NCBI GenBank assembly: GCA_965227535.1
Contig: OZ245761.1
Coordinates: forward strand, 372,001 to 436,000
DNA: 64,000 bases
Source of the DNA: SZUA-430 sp965227535
GTDB taxonomy: Bacteria > Pseudomonadota > Alphaproteobacteria > Micropepsales > Micropepsaceae
Direction: 5' to 3'
The position numbers and the translations under genes were made by a program. Each line of letters starts with the position of its first letter. Within the stretch, counting starts at the first letter, position 1. Below are positions 17,774-26,101 of this stretch, piece by piece. The notes beneath the pieces were generated by a model. The model searched no databases. It had not been told where the DNA came from and worked only from the letters and a program-made list of their open reading frames with translations.

Positions 17774-18567
17774 AGCTCCAAGCCTATCTCGACCGCATCA
17801 ACTTCGAGGGCAGGCCGAAGCCCGACCTCGACACGCTGAGTCGCGTCCACCGCGGCCACGTCGAGAACATCCCGTACGAAAATCTCGACGTTCAGTTCGA
17901 ACGCAAAGTCACCCGCGAGCCCGCGGCGATCTTCGACAAGATCGTGACGCGCCGCCGCGGCGGCTGGTGCTACGAGATGAACGGCCTAATGGATTGGGCG
18001 CTGCGCGAGATCGGCTTCAAGGTCACGCGCATGGCCGGCGGCGTGATGCGTGCGGCGGTCGGTGACGGTGCGGTCGGCAATCATCTCATCCTCAAGGTCG
18101 ACCTCGATCGCCCTTATCTCGCCGACGTCGGCTTCGGCGACGGCCTGATCGAGCCCATCCCGATCACGCCGGGCTCCTACAGGCAGAAATTCCTGACCTT
18201 TGCGCTCGAAGAGATGGGGCAGGGCTGGTGGCGCTTTCACAACGACCCGAACGGTGGCGCTGCGTCCTTCGATTTTAGGATGGAACCGGCTGCCGAAGCG
18301 CTACTCGACGAAAAATGCGCGTGGCTCCAATCCGACCCGTCGTCGCCCTTTGTCCTGAACGCGGTTCTCCAGCGCCACTTGCCCGACAGCCTGGCCATGA
18401 TGCGCGGCCGCATACTCAAGACCATGACCGGCGACATCACGACTCGCGAAATCGCATCGCCCGACGATTACGTGGACACCTTAAACCGCGTCTTCGGCTT
18501 GAGCCTGCCCGAAGCGCGCGAACTTTGGCCGAAGATCGAGGCGCGCCACAAGCTTCTCTTCGGTTAA
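17770..18567 (+). CDS. Arylamine N-acetyltransferase, probable CTG start
   Basis: 265 residues when read from CTG 17770, which overlaps the preceding TGA (CTGA). This frame supplies the family N-terminus (KLQAYLDRINFEG, then HVENIPYENLDVQF). The only standard start nearby, GTG 17944, would delete about 58 residues. The catalytic triad is intact at family spacing: Cys67 (RRGGWCYEMNGL), His105 (GNHLILKVDL) and Asp119 (LADVGFGDG). It transfers acetyl from acetyl-CoA to arylamines or hydrazines by a ping-pong mechanism. There is no ATG or GTG at the 5' end, so the start codon is unusual or has been lost by mutation. Confidence 0.85.
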   Translation: MKLQAYLDRINFEGRPKPDLDTLSRVHRGHVENIPYENLDVQFERKVTREPAAIFDKIVTRRRGGWCYEMNGLMDWALREIGFKVTRMAGGVMRAAVGDGAVGNHLILKVDLDRPYLADVGFGDGLIEPIPITPGSYRQKFLTFALEEMGQGWWRFHNDPNGGAASFDFRMEPAAEALLDEKCAWLQSDPSSPFVLNAVLQRHLPDSLAMMRGRILKTMTGDITTREIASPDDYVDTLNRVFGLSLPEARELWPKIEARHKLLFG

Positions 18568-18616
18568 CACCCGCGCGATTTGTGGCTGATCACCCAATCG
18601 CGCTAAGGGTGCAGCC

Positions 18617-19900
18617 ATGGACTCCCAGGAACTCTACCTCCGCTTCTTCACCGCGCTCGCGATCGGCCTTGCGATGGGCATCGAGCGTGGTTGGAAACAG
18701 CGCCTCGAAAAATCCGGCGAACGCGAAGCGGGCATCCGCACCTTCACGCTCTTCGCGCTGACCGGCTTCGCGGCGGGCAGCGCTTCCGAGCCGTTAGGCC
18801 ACGTCTTCGTCGCCATCATCGCCATCGGCATCCTCTCGCTCGTAACCGTCGGCTACATCAGCGACCTCATGCGCGACGACGCCGATCGCGGCATGACGAC
18901 GGAAGTCGCAGCCCTTCTAACGTTTGTCCTCGGCGCACTCTGCGCCGTCGGCGCGATCCTGCCGGCCGCCATCACCGGGGTCATCGCTATCGCATTGCTC
19001 GACCAGAAGGATCTTCTGCACGCTTTCGTCCAGCGCTTGCAGAAACTCGAACTCAACGCCGTGGTGAAGCTCCTGCTGATCTCGGTCGTGCTGCTCCCGG
19101 TGTTGCCGAACGAAGGCTACGGCCCCGGCGGCGTCCTCAACCCCTATGAACTGTGGTGGGCCGTCGTCATCATCGCGACGCTGGGCCTACTCGGTTATAC
19201 CGCGATCAAGATTGCCGGCACGCAACGCGGCGCGCTTCTGATGGGTGTCCTCGGTGGTCTGCTTTCGTCGACCGGCGTCACGGTCAGCGCCTCCCGCGCA
19301 TCGCAAGGCGCGAAGGCTGCGGCACTGCCGCTCGCCAGTGCGATTGCGACCGCGCAGGCGGTCATGTTCGTACGCACCGGCGTATTGATCTCCGCGATGA
19401 ACGCATCGCTTCTCGAGTTCGCGATCCTGCCCCTGACCTTTGGCGCCATCACAGCGGTCGTCGGCGCGCTGATCGTCGCCTACCGCGCACGCAAGTCGAC
19501 GCAGTCCGAAGCCTTCGACGCAGGCTCGCCCGACGCGCTCGGCGCAGCGCTAAAGTTCGTGGTGATCGTCGCGCTCATGCTGTTGCTTGCGCACTACGCG
19601 CAAGTCTATGCCGGCGAAACCGGTCTCATTCTTTCGGGCCTGCTGTCCGGCGCCATCGACGTCGACGCGGCGACCGTGTCGGCAAGCCGCCTGTCGGGCT
19701 CCCAGGTGCAAGAGGCGTCCGCCGCCGCCGGCGCGGCCAGCATCGCGGTCGCGATTGCCGCAAACAGTTTTGTGAAATCCGGCATCGCCTATTCGCTCGG
19801 CACGCGGCAACTCGCCTTGCCAGCAATGGCAGTTCTGATTAGTTCGGGCGTCGCGGCCCTGATCGGCGCCGGCATCGCCTATGCGTGGTTGCCCCACTGA
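18617..19900 (+). CDS. MgtC/SapB plus DUF4010 membrane protein
   Basis: 427 residues, mostly membrane helices. The N-terminal third matches MgtC/SapB (LYLRFFTALAIGLAMGIERGWKQR, EAGIRTFTLFALTGFAAG). The rest matches DUF4010 (LLMGVLGGLLSSTGVTVSASRAS; GLLSGAIDVDAATVSASRLSG). Such fused proteins are predicted inner-membrane transport or regulatory proteins of unknown substrate. Two similar SxSASR segments suggest an internal duplication in the DUF4010 part. It has its own ribosome site and ends at a hairpin terminator. Confidence 0.88.
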   Translation: MDSQELYLRFFTALAIGLAMGIERGWKQRLEKSGEREAGIRTFTLFALTGFAAGSASEPLGHVFVAIIAIGILSLVTVGYISDLMRDDADRGMTTEVAALLTFVLGALCAVGAILPAAITGVIAIALLDQKDLLHAFVQRLQKLELNAVVKLLLISVVLLPVLPNEGYGPGGVLNPYELWWAVVIIATLGLLGYTAIKIAGTQRGALLMGVLGGLLSSTGVTVSASRASQGAKAAALPLASAIATAQAVMFVRTGVLISAMNASLLEFAILPLTFGAITAVVGALIVAYRARKSTQSEAFDAGSPDALGAALKFVVIVALMLLLAHYAQVYAGETGLILSGLLSGAIDVDAATVSASRLSGSQVQEASAAAGAASIAVAIAANSFVKSGIAYSLGTRQLALPAMAVLISSGVAALIGAGIAYAWLPH

Positions 19901-19908
19901 AAACAAAA

Positions 19909-19931
19909 CGGCGTGTGGAACCCACACGCCG
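19909..19931. terminator. Hairpin terminator between convergent genes
   Basis: CGGCGTGTGG (19909-19918), loop AAC, CCACACGCCG (19922-19931) is a perfect 10-bp stem. On the minus strand it is followed by TTTTGTTTT, making it a good terminator for the cold-shock gene. It may also stop plus-strand transcripts of the MgtC-like gene. Confidence 0.75.
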
Positions 19932-19981
19932 CCGAAAGTCCCGCGCGGCCCGCAAGGGCCACGCCGCCAATGATGCGTTGT

Positions 19982-20191
19982 TTATTGAATGACCTTCAGC
20001 CTGTCGGCCGAAATGCGGCCGTCGCGGCCCGGAGCCACCTCAAAGGTGACCTTCTGGCCTTCCGCGAGATCCTGAATCCCCGAACGCTGGAGCGCCGTGA
20101 TGTGGACGAACACATCCTTGCCGCCGCCATCGGGAGCGATGAAGCCATAACCCTTCGCGGTGTTGAAGAATTTGACAACGCCATTCGTCAT
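19982..20191 (-). CDS. Cold-shock domain protein (CspA family)
   Basis: 69 residues from ATG 20191. An in-frame ATG four codons earlier, at 20203, is too close to GAAGGA. The RNA-binding motifs are intact: GVVKFFNTAKGYGFIAPD (RNP1-like) and DVFVHI (RNP2). These proteins bind single-stranded RNA or DNA and act as RNA chaperones. The gene ends in a good terminator and has about 330 bases of non-coding DNA upstream, room for the long leader common in csp genes. Confidence 0.93.
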   Translation of the reverse strand: MTNGVVKFFNTAKGYGFIAPDGGGKDVFVHITALQRSGIQDLAEGQKVTFEVAPGRDGRISADRLKVIQ

Positions 20192-20523
20192 TTTCAGTCC
20201 CATTCCTTCACGAGATACACGGCCGCGCCGCAGACTACCTGCGGGCGTACCACTGCGCATGACTTATCCAGGTGGGAGGCGTCGGCGGGACGCTGAGATA
20301 CCGTGTGGAACCATCGGCAAGCTGCGGCACGTCTTCATGCACTCGTCTTTCGTCAAAGCCAGTCGCGCACGAAACATGGCGAAGCGCGTTTAGACGCGCA
20401 AGTACAAATGTGCGTTTCTGTGACCACCGATAAGGGCCCTTGACTTGAGCGGATCGCGTGTTCTCGACCGCGCGCAAACCGAGACGGGGTATGCGCAATT
20501 TTCATCTGTATGCTGAACAAAAT
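20192..20523. other. Upstream region of the cold-shock gene, no other gene seen
   Basis: 332 bases between the cold-shock gene start and the stop of the NicO gene, both on the minus strand. Short frames here have no protein character. An AT-richer patch at 20505-20530 (complement of TTTAACC and TTTCATC) marks a likely promoter area, but I cannot assign hexamers or a structured leader by eye. Confidence 0.4.
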
Positions 20524-21489
20524 TTAACCGGCGCCGGGAAAAATCGGTGTTGACGGCGCAAGCAGAAGCGATGCGCCGATGACGACCAAAGCGAAACCGC
20601 CGAGCAGACTCAAACCCCAATACGTCCACAGCAACCAACCGTCCATCGTTCCCGCAACGCGCAACGCGACGTGCCGTGCACCCGACGAAAGCAGCGCCAA
20701 TGCGGCGACGGTGATCCCGGTCCCAAGCGACATTGCCGCCGTCGCCAGCACGCCGACGAAAAACACGCCGTACGACAACGCGAACAACAAAACCAAAATC
20801 GCGCCCATGCAAGGCCGTAATCCGACCGCAGCGACGACGGCAACGCCGCCCCGCCAATCGCGAACCTCCGCTGGCGCGATATGCGTGTGCGCGTGCCCAT
20901 GATCGTGATGAGCATGATCATGATTATGATGCGCATGGTCATGATCGTGCGCATCTCGCCCGCTGATGATGCCGCGCACGGTCACGAACAAGATATAGAG
21001 ACCAACCCCGGCGATCATGGCAGCGCCGAGAAGCTCGAGCGGCCGCGTCAGGTCCGCGACCTCCCGGCTGACAAAGCCCAGAAGTGCCGCCAAGAGACCG
21101 ACGGCACAGATCGCGGTGACACCTTGTGCAGCCGCGGAAAGAAACGACAAAACGATGCCGCGCCGAACGGCGCTCTCGGTCCCCACCAGATAGGCCGCGA
21201 TGACCGCCTTGCCGTGCCCTGGCCCCGCCGCATGGATCACGCCGTAGAAGAACGCGAGCCCCAGCAGCCACGCCAACGCGCCGATCGAACCCTCGTCTTT
21301 GACGGCGCGCACGGCCTTTGCCAGCCCGCGCCACAAATCGCCCTGCACCTGGTTCACATAAGCCCAGACGTCGCCCCGCCACGACGTGTCGGCGGGTACC
21401 TCTTGCGTCGGCGGCATCGGAAGCGGCTGCGCGTGCGCCACGCCGAAAACGGCGAGCGCCAACACGATCACCAAGATGGCTCGGATCAT
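20524..21489 (-). CDS. NicO/RcnA-type nickel-cobalt transporter
   Basis: 321 residues from ATG 21489, which overlaps the upstream TGA as ATGA. It has a signal peptide (MIRAILVIVLALAVFGVAHA), then a soluble segment and six or so membrane helices. The family motif HAAGPGHGKAVIAAY is present. A cytosolic or loop stretch contains a dense His cluster (HDHDHAHHNHDHAHHDHGHAHTH spread over 23 residues) and then GLRPCMGAILVLLFAL. The His stretch probably binds metal ions. Metal identity and import versus export are not settled by sequence. Confidence 0.85.
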   Translation of the reverse strand: MIRAILVIVLALAVFGVAHAQPLPMPPTQEVPADTSWRGDVWAYVNQVQGDLWRGLAKAVRAVKDEGSIGALAWLLGLAFFYGVIHAAGPGHGKAVIAAYLVGTESAVRRGIVLSFLSAAAQGVTAICAVGLLAALLGFVSREVADLTRPLELLGAAMIAGVGLYILFVTVRGIISGRDAHDHDHAHHNHDHAHHDHGHAHTHIAPAEVRDWRGGVAVVAAVGLRPCMGAILVLLFALSYGVFFVGVLATAAMSLGTGITVAALALLSSGARHVALRVAGTMDGWLLWTYWGLSLLGGFALVVIGASLLLAPSTPIFPGAG

Positions 21490-22145
21490 TTCGCTTTGAC
21501 GACCGGGCACGTGATGTCGACCACCGCCGCCGACGTCGCATTGAGCACGTCGTTCACCGGCGCCGTCATTTTCACCGATTGCGATATGCTCAGCGCCCCG
21601 GGCTTCGTCGTATCGACCTTGCGCAAGGCAAAGCTGCAAGCCTTAGGTGCGGCTCCCGTGAACACGACGCTATTCGTCGCGACGGGCGCGATGTCGATGT
21701 AATAGGTGGGATCGAAACTCGAATAGCTCAGCTTGATCGCCGCCGGATCGACCGCCTTCGTCAACGGCAACCGGAACGCAAACGTCAACTGGCCCTTGTC
21801 GACCGACGCCTTAGCGTTCGTCGGAGCGCCGGTGTCGATCAGCTTGCCGTCGGTCTCGACGAACATGAAGTACCGGTACTCCTTCAAGTTCTTCGCGTAT
21901 GTGTTCGCGAGATCCTGAAGCTCGTTCGCATCGAACTTGCCGTTCTTGTTCTTGTCGATGCCGTCCGTCGCGAACTGCGTATAAAATTCGTCGAACGTCC
22001 ACGACACGCCCAACGCATCGACGGAACCGCCGGCGTCGAAATTCACCGACGACCGCATGTCGATCCAAACATGCGGATGCGCGAAAGCCGAAGCGGGCGC
22101 AAAACAAACGCCCGCCGCCAGAAGAAGGAAAAGAACGCGTTGCAT
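21486..22145 (-). CDS. DUF1007 periplasmic protein, metal-transport partner
   Basis: 219 residues from ATG 22145, at the start of signal peptide MQRVLFLLLAAGVCFAPASA. The mature N-terminus HPHVWID is the DUF1007 signature. An EF-hand-like loop DKNKNGKFDANEL follows. These proteins accompany NicO transporters and probably present or sense a metal. The 4-base ATGA overlap with the transporter gene supports joint function. A longer frame from 22178 has no ribosome site. Confidence 0.85.
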   Translation of the reverse strand: MQRVLFLLLAAGVCFAPASAFAHPHVWIDMRSSVNFDAGGSVDALGVSWTFDEFYTQFATDGIDKNKNGKFDANELQDLANTYAKNLKEYRYFMFVETDGKLIDTGAPTNAKASVDKGQLTFAFRLPLTKAVDPAAIKLSYSSFDPTYYIDIAPVATNSVVFTGAAPKACSFALRKVDTTKPGALSISQSVKMTAPVNDVLNATSAAVVDITCPVVKAK

Positions 22146-22211
22146 GACCCGCAAACTAGCGGAATTGCACGGCGTCAAAAAGACCGCAAATACGCGCGGA
22201 ATTCCGCCGCG

Positions 22212-22439
22212 CTAGTAGGGCAGGGTGGTCAGCGCCGCGCTGCTCAACCGCTGACGATCGCACTCGCCGCGCCGCGCCAAGTCTACCAACTGACGCGCCA
22301 CCTTCGCGCGCGTAGCTTCCGAAACATCGATGCCGCGACGTTTCTGAATCTCTTGCACGACGTCGTCGAACGCTTCGCGAATCGTACGGACCACGCGCGG
22401 CTCAAGAACGTTGAACGAGGTGATATCGGTATGCGACAT
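22212..22439 (-). CDS. Small helical protein of unknown function
   Basis: 75 residues with a good ribosome site (GGGAG, 8 bases before the ATG). Predicted all-helical and charged: VVRTIREAFDDVVQEIQKRRGIDVSEATRAKVARQLVDLARRG. The tail is CDRQRLSSAAL. No signal peptide. No family recognised. The amphipathic pattern suggests a small cytosolic protein. It stands alone upstream of the DUF1007 gene (66-base gap). Confidence 0.65.
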   Translation of the reverse strand: MSHTDITSFNVLEPRVVRTIREAFDDVVQEIQKRRGIDVSEATRAKVARQLVDLARRGECDRQRLSSAALTTLPY

Positions 22440-23197
22440 GCGTTTCTCCCATGGACAAGCGCAGATCTGAGGTCTGCTTCTTGTGAACGGCCGACGTCTT
22501 CCGCCGACTCTGATTTGCCTAAACTTACACCCGAAATGTTGAAGCCGCGTTCACAAATCAACCCCGCGGCGTCGAATGTGTGACGGCCGTTTCGATAGAT
22601 CGAATGCTCGCTGCGGCAAACTGATTCACACTGTTTTCATTCCGCAAACGCGAACACGACTCGGCCGCGCGCAGCTTTCCAGCCGTCCGCCGCCCCCGCG
22701 GCGCAACAAGCCAACAACTGTTGGCCGTGGCCGACGAAGGGAGGCAGCCAAGCCGACCCTCAAACATGAAAAAATAATAAGAGCTTGACGCCCGGCGACG
22801 CAGTTGTCCGAGGCTCAACGGCCAGCCCAAAACCCGGCGCGTCAATCCGCCCTTGAGCCCGAAGCCCCGCCGATGCTACCCCCTCCCACTTCCTGCCGCG
22901 GACGGGTGGTCGAGTGGTTTAAGGCACCGGTCTTGAAATGCGTTAGACCGCGAAACCGAGCGATTCCGGACTGCGGGGCGATGGCAGGTGCGGTCTGGCA
23001 TTCCGTCATGCCGTCACGTTCGTGACCGATCGGTGACCAATCTAAGGGCTCCAGCTTGCTGTACTTAGACTACACGCCCACCATGGAAGCCTTCGCCAGA
23101 TTTCCTGCCGGCGCTTCTGTAAGTCGTGGGTGTGTGCCGCACCACGGCTTGGACCGCCTGGACGTTCTCCGATAGCCTAGCGCGCACGGGAGGGGGC
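22440..23197. other. Intergenic region holding the left tRNA-Ser fragment
   Basis: 758 bases without a convincing gene. It contains the 50-nt copy of the tRNA-Ser 5' half (22889-22938) and, 83 bases further on, CGTGACCGATCGGTGACCAA (23021-23040). The latter matches 19 of 20 bases at the very end of the integrase remnant (25941-25960). The section 22440-22880 shows nothing I can name. Confidence 0.5.
22889..22938 (+). repeat. Left attachment-like copy of tRNA-Ser 5' half (tRNA fragment)
   Basis: 50 bases identical to 26003-26052: 11 bases of upstream flank plus tRNA nucleotides from the acceptor 5' strand (22900) through the anticodon loop (TCTTGAAA). Identity stops exactly at the loop's 3' end. 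There is no 3' half, so it is not a functional tRNA. It forms a direct repeat with the intact gene 3.1 kb away and is read as the left boundary of an integrated element. Confidence 0.85.
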
Positions 23198-25417
23198 ATG
23201 GCCGAATCGCGCAAGCTCGTCACCATTCTGTCGCTCGACGTGGCCGGTTATTCGCACGCGGCCGAGATGGACGACGCGGCGGCGGCGCAGGCGGTGCGTG
23301 CGGTGCGCGGCGCAATCGGCGACATCGTGACGCCGTTCGGCGGACGCGTGTTCAACACTGCCGGCGATGGCTTCATGGTCGAGTTCGCGTCGGCAGCCGC
23401 GGCGGTCGACGCGGCGATGGCGCTCTTGGCCGAGAGTTTGTCGGGCGACCGCGGTCTTCCGCGCATCCGTATCGGCCTTCACCTCGGCGATGTTTTCGTC
23501 GAGGCGAACGGCGATTTGCTGGGCCACGGGGTCAACGTCGCGGCCCGTTTGCAGGCGCTGGCTGAGCCGGGCACCGCGGCGGTCAGTGGCGCGGTGCGTG
23601 CGCAATTGCGCGCGACGCAGCATGCGTTTCAGCCGCGCGGACGTGTTCAGCTCGACAAGATGGACGAACGGATCGAGGTCTTCTTGATCAGTCCCGGCGT
23701 GGTGCCTGCGTTCGAGAAGATCAGGCGCCGCCGTGCTACCCGGTATGCGACGATGGCGGCGGGAATGCTCGTCGCGGTGGTTGGGCTCTTTGGCGCTTGG
23801 CGCTTGCTCGCGCCGCCGGCCGAGGCCGCGGTGCCGACGTTGGCCGTTCTGCAATTCGACGGCGCGGGCGGGACGAGTGCTGCGTTCGCGGAGTCGTTTT
23901 CCGCCGAATTACACTATGTGGTCTCGCGCGTCGCGCCGAGGCTGCAGCTCATCGGTCGCGCGTCGAGTTTCACGCTGAGCGGCGACAAAAAGAACGCTGT
24001 ACAGGCGCGCGAGATGCTCCACGCCACCCATGTTCTGGCCGGGTCGGTCACGCGAGAAAACGACAAGGTGGTGGCGACGGTCGAATTGATCGACACGACA
24101 ACGAACCTGCAAATCTGGCGTGATCGCATGTCGGACGCGGCGGGCCGCACGGAGCATTTGCTGGCGCGCATTTCGGAACGCGCCGGCGAGGTACTGAAGC
24201 TGACCGAGAAGGGCACGTTCGTAGCACGACCGCTCGACCCACGCGCGCTTGACCTCTACTTCAACGCCCGCGTCGTCTGCTGTTCGGCTTACGTCGACCA
24301 GCAGCGTGCTGCCATCGAGGCGTTGCAAGAGGTGGTTCGAATCGAGCCGACCTTCGTGCGAGCATGGATCAAACTTGCCGAGGCTTGTCAGTACTACTCC
24401 CAATTTGCGCCAACTAAAGAAGCGCGCGTGCGCGCCGAGGCAACGGGCAAGGCGGCGTTAGGCCAGCTTCACGCGCTGGCGCCGAACGAGGCCGAAACTT
24501 GGGTGGCTGCGTTGATGTTTACCGAAGACCCCAGGGAGCTGGACGTCTTGATGGAGAAGGCGCGCGCGATCGATCCGAGCCATCCAAAGGTAGTGGAAAC
24601 CCAGCTCAGCTATATGGTCGTGCTGGGCCGAGGGGAAGAGGCGACCGCGCTTGTGGAGCGGGCGCTGACATTCAATCCGTTGAACGCGAGTTTTCTTGAG
24701 CACGCGGGCTTTAGCGCGCTCATCACCGGCGATCTGCCCCGCGCGGAGGCCGTTGCCCGGCGTATGAACAGTGTTAAACTCTGGCACCCGATCGTGATGT
24801 CTTGGCTGAGCCGCGGGGATTTCGATCGCGCCAAAGCCGCGACGGACGCGTTCGCCGCCGCGCTCGCCGAAATCGAACGAAACGAGCCAGCGCGTCCTAC
24901 CCACGCTTGGTTTCGCGCGCGTCTGCAAGATGGACGCGATGTGTATGCCGCGTTGCAAGCCGGTGCTGCAGAGCGCGAGGCGCTCGCGGAGCGCTTGGTC
25001 AAGCGGGTGGTCGTGCCCGTCACCGCCAACTATGACGAGCGCATCGTCGGGTACATCAACGACGTGCCGGCGATCGCAATGCTCGCCGGCGCGGATCGGG
25101 CGTTCGACGCTTGGGGGCGCCGCATCGACAGTTTGCCGCCATACGATGAGACGGGCGGCGCGCACGTCGATGACGTGGCTGCGTGGTTTGCAAGCAGTAT
25201 GTATGTCGGCTGGGCGCGCCTTCATCGCGACAAACGTTACTGGACTTATGTCGCGCGCTTCGACCGGGAGGCGATAACCCCGCCCGGACCTCAGTGGCCC
25301 GACACACCCGACATCTGGCCGCCCTCGTTCTGCAAAGCGCGGGATATGCCGTACGACTGCACGACGGTCGCGCGCGCGGCGTTTGCCGAGGCAGCGAAGA
25401 CGCGTGTCAAGCATTGA
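23198..25417 (+). CDS. Class III nucleotidyl cyclase with TM, TolB-like and TPR regions
   Basis: 739 residues from ATG 23198 (GGGAGGGGG upstream). Residues 5-165 form a class III cyclase homology domain with both metal Asp (LSLDVAGYS, D14; FNTAGDGFMVEF, D57) and the HGVNVAARL motif. A membrane helix follows (about 183-205, YATMAAGMLVAVVGLFGAWRLL). Next comes a TolB N-terminal-like segment (VPTLAVLQFDGAGG...HVLAGSVTRENDKVVATVELIDT) and TPR-like helices to the end. It probably makes cAMP or a related cyclic nucleotide in response to an input from the C-terminal part. It is the only intact gene inside the tRNA-Ser-bounded element. Confidence 0.85.
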   Translation: MAESRKLVTILSLDVAGYSHAAEMDDAAAAQAVRAVRGAIGDIVTPFGGRVFNTAGDGFMVEFASAAAAVDAAMALLAESLSGDRGLPRIRIGLHLGDVFVEANGDLLGHGVNVAARLQALAEPGTAAVSGAVRAQLRATQHAFQPRGRVQLDKMDERIEVFLISPGVVPAFEKIRRRRATRYATMAAGMLVAVVGLFGAWRLLAPPAEAAVPTLAVLQFDGAGGTSAAFAESFSAELHYVVSRVAPRLQLIGRASSFTLSGDKKNAVQAREMLHATHVLAGSVTRENDKVVATVELIDTTTNLQIWRDRMSDAAGRTEHLLARISERAGEVLKLTEKGTFVARPLDPRALDLYFNARVVCCSAYVDQQRAAIEALQEVVRIEPTFVRAWIKLAEACQYYSQFAPTKEARVRAEATGKAALGQLHALAPNEAETWVAALMFTEDPRELDVLMEKARAIDPSHPKVVETQLSYMVVLGRGEEATALVERALTFNPLNASFLEHAGFSALITGDLPRAEAVARRMNSVKLWHPIVMSWLSRGDFDRAKAATDAFAAALAEIERNEPARPTHAWFRARLQDGRDVYAALQAGAAEREALAERLVKRVVVPVTANYDERIVGYINDVPAIAMLAGADRAFDAWGRRIDSLPPYDETGGAHVDDVAAWFASSMYVGWARLHRDKRYWTYVARFDREAITPPGPQWPDTPDIWPPSFCKARDMPYDCTTVARAAFAEAAKTRVKH

Positions 25418-25490
25418 TGCAGGTGGGTCTAGTGGTTCCCGACGCGAAGGCCGCGCGGCAGTTCACTCGCTCTCGGGACCGGCGCCATCG

Positions 25491-25970
25491 TTCAAAGAGC
25501 CGAAGACGGACAAGAGCCGGCGCGCAGTCACCCTGCCGAGCGTTCCCGTTGAAGCGTTGAAGCGTCACCGGACGGCTCAGGCCAAGAACCGGTTGGCGAT
25601 GGAACTGCCCCGTGATGACAACGCCCTAGTGTTTGCGGACGCGGACGGCGCGACCCTAAAACCTTCAAGCATGACGAAATCGTTCGAGCGGATTTTGGGC
25701 AAGGCGAAGCCGGGGACCAAGGTCTCGCTCCATGGCCTGCGGCACGAGCACGCCTCGCACCTGTTGAAGCGCGACACCAACCCCAAGATCGTGTCGGAGC
25801 GACTTGGGCACGCATCGGTCGCTATTACGCTCGACCTCTATTCGCACGTGCTGCCCGGCTTGCAGGAGGACACGGCGAAGGTTGTCGATCTGGCGATGAG
25901 AACGGCTTTGCAACAAACAAAGCCCAAGGCCCGACAATCGCGTGACCAATCGGTGACCAAAGGCGGTTGA
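25491..25970 (+). pseudogene. Tyrosine recombinase (phage integrase) remnant, N-terminus missing
   Basis: About 159 residues of the catalytic domain of a tyrosine integrase: FKEPKTDKSRRAVTLP, then LHGLRHEHASHLLKR (HxxR box), ERLGHASVAITLDLYSHV (second His and nucleophile Tyr). The arm-binding and core-binding domains and the first catalytic Arg region upstream are absent. The frame stays open back to 25383 but does not look like integrase there. It ends 43 bases before the tRNA-Ser gene, the normal place for the integrase of a tRNA-targeted element. Certainly inactive as it stands. Confidence 0.85.
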
Positions 25971-26013
25971 ACCGGCCGGCGGGCGCGTGCTAACCCGTTG
26001 ACCTTCCTGCCGC

Positions 26014-26101
26014 GGACGGGTGGTCGAGTGGTTTAAGGCACCGGTCTTGAAAACCGGCGAGGGGCGACCCTCCGTGAGTTCGAATCTCACCCCGTCCGCC
26101 A
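26014..26101 (+). tRNA. tRNA-Ser(UGA)
   Basis: An 85-nt body plus encoded CCA (26099-26101). The acceptor stem GGACGGG (26014-26020) pairs with CCCGTCC (26091-26097), with discriminator G. The D-arm is TGGTCGAGTGGTTTAAGGCA. The anticodon stem CCGGT/ACCGG encloses loop CTTGAAA with anticodon TGA (26048-26050). A long class II variable arm (CGAGGGGCGACCCTCCG) and GTTCGAATC T-loop follow. The 5' half duplicated at 22889-22938 marks it as the target of an integrated element. The tRNA itself is intact. Confidence 0.96.

Noticed and set aside
22900..22938. Second tRNA-Ser gene at the left
   Set aside because: Only the 5' half up to the anticodon loop is present; no variable arm, T-arm or 3' acceptor strand follows.
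26003..26052. CRISPR or short tandem array near the tRNA duplications
   Set aside because: Only two copies 3.1 kb apart; no regular spacing anywhere in the window suggests a CRISPR array.
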